Below, piece by piece: positions 1 to 7,700 of a DNA stretch of 22,043 nucleotides. The notes beneath the pieces were generated by a model that worked only from the letters and a program-made list of their open reading frames with translations, made no database searches and was not told the origin of the DNA. Position 1 is the stretch's first letter. Every line of letters begins with the position of its first letter. The position numbers and the translations under genes are program-made. The stretch comes from Lachnospiraceae bacterium (GTDB taxonomy: Bacteria > Bacillota_A > Clostridia > Lachnospirales > Lachnospiraceae): positions 1-22,043 of the forward strand of contig SFGN01000044.1 of assembly GCA_004556565.1 (NCBI GenBank). The letters are read 5' to 3'.

Positions 1-585
1 CTTTATACGACCGGTTCCCTTGACATCTTCGGTAAGCAGTCCAATGTTGACCTCGATAAGCGTATCGTTGTGTTTGACATTCACGGTCTTGGCTCACAGT
101 TGAAACCGACCGGACTGCTTGTTATCACCGACACCATGCTGAACCGTGTGACACTCAACTGGAAGAAGGGCAAGCGCACTCACGTATTCATCGACGAGTT
201 CCACGTTGTCTTTGAAAATGAGTTCTCCGCGCAGTTCTTCAACTCCGCATGGAGACAGTTCAGAAAGAGAAACGCCTATCCGACTGCGATTACTCAGAAC
301 GTGGAATATCTGCTGGATTCCGTACAGGCAAGCACCATGCTTTCCAACTCTGAGTTTGTTATCATGCTGAACCAAGCGGCATCTGACCGCGAGAAGCTCG
401 CGCAGCTTCTGAACATTTCCAATGAGCAGATGAGCTATATCACCAATGCCGATGCTGGCTGCGGACTTATCAAGTACGGCTCCGCACTTGTGCCGTTCAT
501 CAATCAGTTCCCTCGTGATACGAAACTGTATCAGCTCATGACTACACGCCCCGGTGAGGGTGAATTTGCAAGAGGACAGGATTAA
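1..585 (+). CDS. virB4: VirB4-like conjugation ATPase, C-terminal fragment (cut by window start)
   Basis: This is the last 194 codons of a gene that begins upstream; the reading frame is open from base 1. The Walker B region THVFIDEFHVVF follows a strand reading RIVVFDIHGLG, and a downstream segment (AITQNVEYLL, then FVIMLNQA) matches the end of the VirB4/TraE ATPase fold. In this family the ATPase sits at the membrane and powers assembly and transport through a type IV secretion channel during conjugation. The Walker A motif and N-terminus must lie outside the window. The stop codon is followed 34 bases later by the sortase start, so the two are probably co-transcribed. I am sure of the family and less sure of the exact subgroup. 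Confidence 0.85.
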   Translation, partial: LYTTGSLDIFGKQSNVDLDKRIVVFDIHGLGSQLKPTGLLVITDTMLNRVTLNWKKGKRTHVFIDEFHVVFENEFSAQFFNSAWRQFRKRNAYPTAITQNVEYLLDSVQASTMLSNSEFVIMLNQAASDREKLAQLLNISNEQMSYITNADAGCGLIKYGSALVPFINQFPRDTKLYQLMTTRPGEGEFARGQD

Positions 586-619
586 CCCTGTCCTCAGATT
601 TTTATGGAGGTATTTTGAA

Positions 620-1423
620 ATGAAAAAGAAAACCATCGGCATTATTGCCATCTCTGTCCTTTGCGCTTTTGCCATCTTTGCGGGAGCTATGTTTACGCAC
701 CAGTATCTTGATGCGAAGAACAGTGTCGAGCAGTTTGATGAACTGACTGATCTTATCGCGGATGTTGAAACTGGACCGGAAACCGAGAGCCCCGAAGAAT
801 CCGAAAGCACGGAAGAACCGGAGCTTTCCGAGGAGGAGCTTGCGGCAGCGCAGGCGGCTCTTGCCCATGAAAAGTACGGTGCTCTTTTTGAGCAGAATCA
901 GGACTTTATCGGCTGGATCAAGATTGACGGTACGAAGGTTGACTATCCGGTTATGCAGTCCCCGAACAACCCCGACTATTATCTGAAGCACAGCTTTGAG
1001 AAAGCATACAGCGACTACGGAGTGCCGTATATTGACGAAGCCTGTGCGACCGGTATCAGCAATAACCTCGTCATCTATGGACACCACATGAAAAACGGGA
1101 CCATGTTCAGCGACCTCTGCAATTATACCGATGCGGACTTCTGCAAGGAACATCCCATTATCAACTTTGATACTCTCTCCGGGTTCGGTGAGTATCAGGT
1201 CGTTGCGGTATTCAAGTTCAACACCAATCATGAGGATTTCCGCTACAACGAGTATACGCAGATGAACGAGGAGCAGTTCAAAGAGTTCATGTCTCAGGTT
1301 CAAGCAAGACAGTGCTATGACACTGGCGTTGATGCAGAGTACGGAGATCAGCTTATTACTCTTTCCACCTGCGAGTACACCTATAACAACGGCAGATTCG
1401 TAGTCGTTGCAAAGAAGGTATAA
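620..1423 (+). CDS. srtB: Class B sortase
   Basis: This is a 267-aa secreted transpeptidase that would covalently attach a surface protein to peptidoglycan or a pilin. Residues 4-24 form an N-terminal signal-anchor, followed by a very acidic Glu/Pro-rich linker (about residues 50-85). The catalytic triad is visible: H155 in YGHHM, C251 in TLSTCEY and R259 in NNGRF. The spacing TLSTC-x7-R and the start of the domain (FIGWIKIDGTKVDYPVMQ) fit class B rather than class A, C or D. The ATG at 620 is chosen because GGAGG at 606-610 lies nine bases upstream; an in-frame ATG at 554 would overlap the VirB4 gene and has no better SD. Sortase B genes recur in Clostridial conjugation modules; the substrate is not visible here. 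Confidence 0.92.
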   Translation: MKKKTIGIIAISVLCAFAIFAGAMFTHQYLDAKNSVEQFDELTDLIADVETGPETESPEESESTEEPELSEEELAAAQAALAHEKYGALFEQNQDFIGWIKIDGTKVDYPVMQSPNNPDYYLKHSFEKAYSDYGVPYIDEACATGISNNLVIYGHHMKNGTMFSDLCNYTDADFCKEHPIINFDTLSGFGEYQVVAVFKFNTNHEDFRYNEYTQMNEEQFKEFMSQVQARQCYDTGVDAEYGDQLITLSTCEYTYNNGRFVVVAKKV

Positions 1424-1452
1424 CTTACTCTTTCTGAAAGGGGGCGATAGCT

Positions 1453-3270
1453 TTGAGTAAGATTAAAACCAAAGAAAGCGTCAAGGACATCAAGGCTCTT
1501 GATAAAGCGGCTGTTGCCTCCGAGCGTATGAAGACGGCGCTGATTCGTTCCAAAGACCAGATGCAGAATCTTATGGACGATGGACAAGTCTCGCCATCTG
1601 AATATGCGGAGGATAAAATCAAATACGCCGCTGAGGATGTTGTGGATCATGTCGGTCACGATGTTTCTTCCGGTGCAAAGAAAGCAGTCAACAAAGGCAA
1701 AGAAGCCTATCGTGAACACCGCGAAGAAAAGCGTATTCAGAAGAACGAAGAACGTGTTAGGAAGTACGAGGAAGAACTGCGCAGATCTGCACAGACTTCT
1801 ACCCCACAGCAGAACGCGGCGAGAGATACCGCAAAGAAGAACGTCGAGACGCAAAGAGCTAACACCCGTATTAAGCGTAATCAGACGATCAAAACCGCGG
1901 AACGTACCGAACACACCATTAAGCAGTCTGCCCGTTCTGCGGGTAAACAGACTGTGAAAGCCGGTGCAAAAGGTACGGTGAAGTCAACTGAAAAGGCGGT
2001 TAAGACTGCCGAGAAGACTTCCAAAGCGGCTATCAAAACGGCAGAAGCTACGGCAAAAGCCACGCAGAAAGCCGCAGAAGCGACTGCAAAGGCGGCACAG
2101 AAAGCGGCAGAGATTGCAAGACAGACGGCGATTTTGGCTTATAAGGCTGCGGTGGCGGCTGCAAAAGCGATTGCAGCGGCTGTCAAAGCAATTATCGCGG
2201 CAATAGAAAAGCTCATTGCGGCAATCGCGGCGGGCGGCTGGGTTGCAGTCGTAGTAGTCGTGGTTATTTGTTTGGTCGCGCTCATCGTAGGCTCTTGCTT
2301 TGGCATTTTCTTCTCCAGCGAGGATAAGAACGACGGTTCCCAGACCATGCGCGAGGTTGTTGTTGAAATCAATCAGGATTACCAAAACCAACTCGATACC
2401 ATCAAGACAAATAATCCCTATGATGATCTCGAAATGTCCGGTTCCCGTGCAGTATGGCCGGAGGTGCTTTCTGTCTATGCGGTAAAGACCACAACCGACC
2501 CTGATAACCCACAGGAGGTGGCGTCTCTGACAGACGAAAAGAAACAGCTTCTGACAGATATATTCTGGGAGATGAATGATATTTCCTATCGCACGGAAAC
2601 GGACACTGAGACGGAAATCATTGAATCCGATGACGGCAACGGCAATATCCTTGAAGAAACCGTTGAAGTGACAAAGACAACGCTCTATATCACAGTCAGT
2701 CATAAGACGGCAGATGAAATGTCAGATCAGTATCGTTTCAATGAGGATCAGGACTCGCAGCTTGAAGAACTGCTAAGCGTGGACAACTCCATGTGGTTGG
2801 CGGTGCTTTACGGCATCTACGGTTCCGATGATATGATCGTTCAGGTTGCATTGTCGCAGATTGGCAATGTCGGCGGCGAACCTTACTGGTCATGGTATGG
2901 ATTCAGCAGTCGTGTTGAGTGGTGTGCTTGTTTTGTATCGTGGTGCGCCGATCAATGTGGATATATCGAAACCGGAGTTTGTCCGAAATACGCGGGTTGC
3001 GTAAACGGTGTTGCCTGGTTCAAAGAACACAACCAGTGGGTTGATGGTTCTGAAACACCTTCACCGGGTATGATTATCTTCTATGACTGGGATAGCCCAA
3101 ATGGTTCATCTGGTCCACAGGACGGACTTTCGGATCATACCGGCATTGTCGAGAGAGTGGAGAATGGTATCGTCTATACCGTTGAAGGTAATTCCGGTGA
3201 TAGCTGTCGCCAGTGTCATCGAGCAGTTGGCAACTACGAAATTCTCGGATATGGGATCCTTAATCCATAA
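1453..3270 (+). CDS. Membrane-anchored CHAP-domain peptidoglycan hydrolase of the conjugation module
   Basis: This 605-aa protein probably opens the cell wall for the conjugation channel. The N-terminal 260 residues are Lys/Arg/Glu-rich and become an Ala/Lys-rich helical stretch of short repeats (KAAEATAKAAQKAAE type, about residues 165-250). A single transmembrane helix follows (about 263-287), then an acidic spacer, and a C-terminal CHAP/NlpC-like amidase domain. The likely catalytic residues are C491 in EWCACFVSW, H562 in SDHTGIVE and N580 in VEGNS. The start is TTG 1453, preceded by a strong SD (GAAAGGGGG, about 1435-1444). There is no lysozyme-like second domain as in CwlT of Tn916, so the protein is a single-activity hydrolase. 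The gene ends seven bases before a terminator. Fold and role are well supported; bond specificity is unknown. Confidence 0.85.
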   Translation: MSKIKTKESVKDIKALDKAAVASERMKTALIRSKDQMQNLMDDGQVSPSEYAEDKIKYAAEDVVDHVGHDVSSGAKKAVNKGKEAYREHREEKRIQKNEERVRKYEEELRRSAQTSTPQQNAARDTAKKNVETQRANTRIKRNQTIKTAERTEHTIKQSARSAGKQTVKAGAKGTVKSTEKAVKTAEKTSKAAIKTAEATAKATQKAAEATAKAAQKAAEIARQTAILAYKAAVAAAKAIAAAVKAIIAAIEKLIAAIAAGGWVAVVVVVVICLVALIVGSCFGIFFSSEDKNDGSQTMREVVVEINQDYQNQLDTIKTNNPYDDLEMSGSRAVWPEVLSVYAVKTTTDPDNPQEVASLTDEKKQLLTDIFWEMNDISYRTETDTETEIIESDDGNGNILEETVEVTKTTLYITVSHKTADEMSDQYRFNEDQDSQLEELLSVDNSMWLAVLYGIYGSDDMIVQVALSQIGNVGGEPYWSWYGFSSRVEWCACFVSWCADQCGYIETGVCPKYAGCVNGVAWFKEHNQWVDGSETPSPGMIIFYDWDSPNGSSGPQDGLSDHTGIVERVENGIVYTVEGNSGDSCRQCHRAVGNYEILGYGILNP

Positions 3271-3276
3271 AACCAT

Positions 3277-3320
3277 GCCTCATCGGGTCATTCTTGACCC
3301 GGTGGGGCGTCTTTTTTTTG
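3277..3320 (+). terminator. Strong intrinsic terminator closing the conjugation genes
   Basis: A 14-bp stem (GCCTCATCGGGTCA at 3277-3290 pairing with 3295-3308, two G-T pairs) encloses a TTCT loop. It is followed by a run of eight T at 3312-3319. It stands seven bases after the CHAP gene stop and separates that operon from the cargo that follows. Confidence 0.93.
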
Positions 3321-3380
3321 TTTAGGTGGCGATTATGGTTGACACCTATCTTGAAAACGCAGGAGATATATCAGAACATC

Positions 3381-3409
3381 TTGAAAAATTACGAATTATA
3401 TGGTATAAT
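3381..3409 (+). promoter_or_regulatory. Sigma-70/SigA-type promoter of the restriction-like operon
   Basis: TTGAAA (3381-3386) and TATAAT (3404-3409) are separated by 17 bp, with a TG extended -10 element at 3401-3402. This near-consensus promoter lies 62 bases before the XRE start codon. It is the only strong promoter I see between the terminator and about 13.5 kb, so it may drive the tightly packed genes through the SLOG-like gene. That reach is inference. Confidence 0.85.
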
Positions 3410-3471
3410 GCAATATGCAATATTGTAACCTCACACCAATCGGTGCGAATAGGCTAAGACGGGAGGAAAAT

Positions 3472-3678
3472 ATGACTATCAGCTACGAAAAACTGTGGAA
3501 ACTTTTGAAAGAAAATAAAATGCAAAAACGTGATCTCGCCTCAGCTGCCGAACTGAGTTCATATACTATGACAAAGCTGAACCAGAACAGACCTGTTTCA
3601 ATGGAGGTTATGTTGCGGTTCTGCAAAATCTTCCATTGTGATATTGGAGATCTCATGGAAGTTAAGGAAGAAGATTAA
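3472..3678 (+). CDS. Small XRE-family helix-turn-helix regulator
   Basis: This is a 68-aa Cro/CI-like protein that is almost entirely the HTH domain. Helices read LWKLLKENK, KRDLASAAE, SYTMTKLNQ and MEVMLRFCKIFHCDIGDLME, the classic XRE pattern ending in the D-I-x-D-L signature. The start at 3472 is chosen because GGGAGG (3461-3466) lies just upstream; an in-frame ATG at 3415 would start only five bases after the -10 box and is unlikely. It is the first gene of the operon, 15 bases before the next gene. By position it resembles the small controller proteins of restriction-modification loci and may repress or time its own promoter. The regulatory role is inference. Confidence 0.85.
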   Translation: MTISYEKLWKLLKENKMQKRDLASAAELSSYTMTKLNQNRPVSMEVMLRFCKIFHCDIGDLMEVKEED

Positions 3679-3693
3679 GAATGGAGATTTGTA

Positions 3694-4701
3694 ATGTCTG
3701 AACTGAAACGAACAGAAATAGAAAAGCGGATCGACATTCTTGAAGACGATATAGCAGATATCGATCCGAAAATACTGAAGTTGCTGCTCAAAGATAAAAC
3801 AACCAGAGGCAATATTCTATGGTGTACCAAGGATTATGAAAGCTATGGACCCGAGTACGAGGAACACCAGCCGATGGAAGTGAGGCTAATTACTGGCGAA
3901 CTTTCGAGCGTCATCCAACCTCGTGCTGCCAAATCAAAAGAAGTTCAACGCAACAGGATTAGAAACCGAGCAGAAGTGTTCACACCCTCGTGGGTTTGTA
4001 ATGAACAGAACAATTTGGTTGACGAGGCGTGGTTCGGTCGCAAAAATGTATTCAATACTCCGGAAGGAACAACTTGGATAACAGTTCCTGATAGAATTGA
4101 GTTTCTCGGAAAGAAGACCTGGAAAGCGTATGTGGACGCTAAACGTCTTGAGATTACTTGTGGAGAGGCTCCGTATCTTGTAAGCAGATATGACACAACG
4201 ACTGGAGACTTGATACCGGTCTATGAGAGGATAGGTCTCTTCGACAGAAAGATGCGAATCGTCAATGAAAACTGTGAGAGCGATGAGGAATGGCTCAAAT
4301 GGTCGCAGCGAGCAATCCAAAGTGTTTTCGGCTATGAGTTCCAAGGAGATAGCGTTCTGATCGCAAGAGAGAATCTGCTATACGATTACATTGATTATTA
4401 CAAAGACAGGTTTTCAAGAGAGCCATCTGTTGAAGAATTAAAGAATATTGCGAACATTATTGCCTGGAACATATGGCAGATGGACGGGTTGAAATATGTA
4501 GTACCGTACTCTTGCCACGATACGGTAATCACTGACAATCAATTGAATTTGTTTGGCACCAGCGAAAGTAAAACCGTCCCGTGTCCTGGATGTTCAAAGG
4601 GAGACATTTTCCAACACAACGGAATATATTGTAGGATCTTCGACTGGACGAACTTCAAGAAGAGCGTTCCCTTTGTATCGCTGTTAAAGGAGAGTAAATG
4701 A
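3694..4701 (+). CDS. Companion protein of a single-chain restriction-modification enzyme (uncharacterised)
   Basis: This 335-aa protein overlaps the start of the giant helicase-methylase gene (stop TGA and start ATG share bases at 4698-4701), so the two are translationally coupled. I recall proteins of this type being labelled restriction endonuclease subunit M, but the label is not proof of activity. Visible features are ILWCTKDYESYG (about 41-52), a methylase-like AEVFTPSW (93-100), QNNLVDEAWFGR shortly after, and near the C-terminus a possible metal site with C297-x2-C300 and C313. No complete SAM-binding motif I or NPPY motif is present. It may supply a specificity, modification or assembly function for the large enzyme. 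The start is supported by GGAG at 3683-3686. Function is uncertain. Confidence 0.8.
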   Translation: MSELKRTEIEKRIDILEDDIADIDPKILKLLLKDKTTRGNILWCTKDYESYGPEYEEHQPMEVRLITGELSSVIQPRAAKSKEVQRNRIRNRAEVFTPSWVCNEQNNLVDEAWFGRKNVFNTPEGTTWITVPDRIEFLGKKTWKAYVDAKRLEITCGEAPYLVSRYDTTTGDLIPVYERIGLFDRKMRIVNENCESDEEWLKWSQRAIQSVFGYEFQGDSVLIARENLLYDYIDYYKDRFSREPSVEELKNIANIIAWNIWQMDGLKYVVPYSCHDTVITDNQLNLFGTSESKTVPCPGCSKGDIFQHNGIYCRIFDWTNFKKSVPFVSLLKESK

Positions 4702-7700
4702 TGGAAAGATTTGATCAGACATACAGCTATAAGCTGATCTACGTTTTCAGTATGCCCTATGAAACTCATAAGGGCTTGCTGAAGGTTGGCGAGGCTACCC
4801 TGAACACCGACATAAAGCCGGTGAGCCTTGTTCCAAATTGCCATGCTCTGAACCAAGCGGCAAAAGCTCGTATCGATAGCTACACGAAGACTGCAAGCAT
4901 GAGTTACAAGCTGGAGTATACGGAGCTTGCCATTAAGCAGGAAGATGGCTATAGCTTTTCTTTCAAAGATAAGGATGTTCATAAGGTTCTTATGAACTCC
5001 GGTGTCCATAAGGTGCAGCCGAACGGGGCTACTGGAGAGGAATGGTTCCAGACTGATCTTGCAACTGTGCTGAACGCAATCAAAGCAGTCAAAGACGGAA
5101 AGCATTCTATTGCTCCTTCCGGGAAATCAGCAGGAGCCGCTGTTACTCCAATCGACTTCCGCGAAGAACAGCTTGAAGCGGTCGAGAAAACGCTTAAGAC
5201 GTTCAAAAAAGATAACGAAATGCTTTGGTATGCCAAAATGCGTTTTGGCAAAACCCTGACTGCACTGGAAGTAATTCGCCGCCAGCAGTACCGTCGTGTC
5301 ATCATCGTTACTCATCGCCCTGTTGTAGATGACGGTTGGAGCGAAGATTTCAGAAAGATTTTCTTCAAAGGCAATTCGGAGCATGACTACAACTATGAGC
5401 GCAAGACCAAAGATTCCTATTATACTTTCGACGAAAAGACCGACGCTGAAAACGATAGGAAGATCAAAAAGCTCGATAAGGACGGAGAGTATTTCATCTA
5501 TTTTGCGTCCATTCAGGATTTGAGAGGTTCTAAGCTTGTAGGCGGTAATTTCAATAAGAACAACGCTGTATTTGCCTTGAACTGGGACCTTATCGTTATT
5601 GATGAGGCTCACGAGGGCACCCAGACTGAACTCGGTGATAATGTCATCAAGCTTCTTCGTAAAGAGAAGACCAAGGTGCTGGCTCTGTCCGGTACTCCTT
5701 TCAATCTTCTCAGTCAATACAGCGAGGACAATGTTTATACCTGGGACTACGTTATGGAGCAGAAGAAAAAGACCGAATGGGATCTTCTGCACCATGGTGA
5801 TCACAACCCGTATGCCGATCTTCCCAAGATGCACATTTATACCTATGATCTTGGCGAAAAACTGAAGAAATACGTTTCGGACGAATATGATACTAAGGCA
5901 TTTAATTTCCGCGAGTTCTTCCGTGTATGGTATAAAGGCCCGAACAATAAACGCGAACTTCCTAAAGGGGCTGTGGAAGGAAGATTCGTTCATGAGAACG
6001 ATATTGTTTCCTTCCTTAACCTGATGGCAACCGAAGATAAAGATAGCGGCTATCCCTTCTCCACACAGGAGTATCGGGATATGTTCCGTCATACCCTTTG
6101 GATGGTACCGGGCGTCAAAGAAGCAAAAGCTCTGAGTGATCTCCTTCGCAATCACCCTGTATTTGGAAAGTTTGGTATTGCTAATGTTGCCGGCGAAGGC
6201 GACAAATACGAGGAAGACCACTCTGCCGACGCTCTGGAACTTGTCAGAAACACGATCAAGAACAACAAGTATTCCATCACGCTTTCCTGCGGCAAACTGA
6301 CGACCGGCGTTACCGTAAAAGAATGGACAGCTGTGCTTATGCTTTCCGGTTCGTATTCTACGGCTGCGGCACAGTATATGCAGACCATCTTCCGTGTTCA
6401 GTCCGCCGGAAGCATTGACGGAAGGCAGAAAACGGATTGCTATGTGTTTGATTTTGCTCCTGACCGCACCTTGAAAGTGCTGACGGAAACCGTCCATCTT
6501 TCTCGCAAGCCCGGCAAGAGTCAGCAGAAGCGCCGTGAAGCAATGACAGAATTCCTGAATTATTGTCCTGTTATTGCAATTGCTGGATCTCGCACAAAGA
6601 AATACAGCGTAGAGTCTATGATGGAACAGATTAAGCAGATCTATGCAGAACGTGCCGTCAACAGTGGCTTTGAGGATGAGTCAATTTATAATGACGAGTT
6701 GCTGAAGTTGGATGATATTGACGCATCAAAATTCAATGAACTACGAGATATTATTGGCTCCTCAAAGGCGGCCAAGAAAAAGAGCGAGGTTGTTGTAAAT
6801 GGTCAGGGATTGACTGATGAACAGGTTGAACATATCGATGATCCTGATCAACCGGACAACCCTAATCCTCCGACACCTCCGACTCCGGAAGAGATTGCGG
6901 AACGCTTGAAAAAGAAACAGGCCAAAGAGGCCAGAAAGAAAGCTATTGATATTCTTCGCGGGATCTCTATTCGTATGCCGTTGATGATTTACGGCGCTGC
7001 TAAAGCGGATGGAACGGACATTCCAATTGACGAGGATATAAGTATTGAAGAATTCGTCAACCTTGTCGATGATGAGTCTTGGAAAGAGTTTATGCCGCAG
7101 GGAGTGACAAAAAAGATATTCTCTGACTTCACAAAGTATTATGACAGAGACGTTTTTATCGCTGCCGGAAAACGTATTCGTAAGCTTGCAGCTGCGGCGG
7201 ACAAAGAAACGCCTACACGCCGCGTAATCATGATTGCTGAGATTTTCCGTCACTTCAAGAACCCCGATAAAGAAACGGTGTTGACTCCTTGGAGAGTGGT
7301 CAACCTGCACATGTCTGAAACCCTCGGAGGATGGTGCTTCTTTAATGAAGAATATCAGGATGATACTCAAGAAGCACGGTATAGGTTGGAAGAACCTCGG
7401 TTTGTTGATCGCGGTGCAATCACGAAAACAGTATATGCCGATAACGCTCAAATTTTAGAGATCAACTCTAAAACGGGCTTATATCCTCTTTTTGTTGCTT
7501 ATAGCTTCTATAAACAAAAGATGGAAGGTATGAGTGACGATGATTGGGAACCTCAAGACTGCCAAGAATTCTGGGAAGATGCAATAAAAAACAATGTATT
7601 TGTGATCTGCAAAACTCCTATGGCAAAATCGATTACTCGTAGAACATTGTGTGGATATAGTAACATCCCTGTAAATGCGCATTATTTTGATGATTTAATC

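Larger units (their letters stand above)
1..3320 (+). mobile_element. Part of the conjugation module of an integrative conjugative element
   Basis: Three consecutive genes (VirB4-like ATPase, class B sortase, membrane-anchored CHAP hydrolase) form the order typical of type IV secretion modules in Firmicutes Tn1549/CTn-like elements. They end at a strong intrinsic terminator, after which the gene content changes to defence-like cargo. No integrase, relaxase or attachment site lies inside the window, so the element's limits are unknown. The call rests on gene identity and order; membership of a particular ICE family is inference. Confidence 0.75.

Noticed and set aside
3335..3460. A 40-codon ATG frame between the terminator and the XRE gene
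   Set aside because: It overlaps the -35/-10 promoter. Its SD is weak and its product has no recognisable features.
3415..3471. Upstream ATG of the XRE gene
   Set aside because: It starts five bases after the -10 box, so it would lie at or before the transcription start. A strong SD supports ATG 3472.
5127..6497. A 456-codon open frame on the - strand
   Set aside because: It lies wholly inside the helicase-coding frame, which has strong motif support. It has no recognisable domain or SD, so it is a codon-bias shadow.
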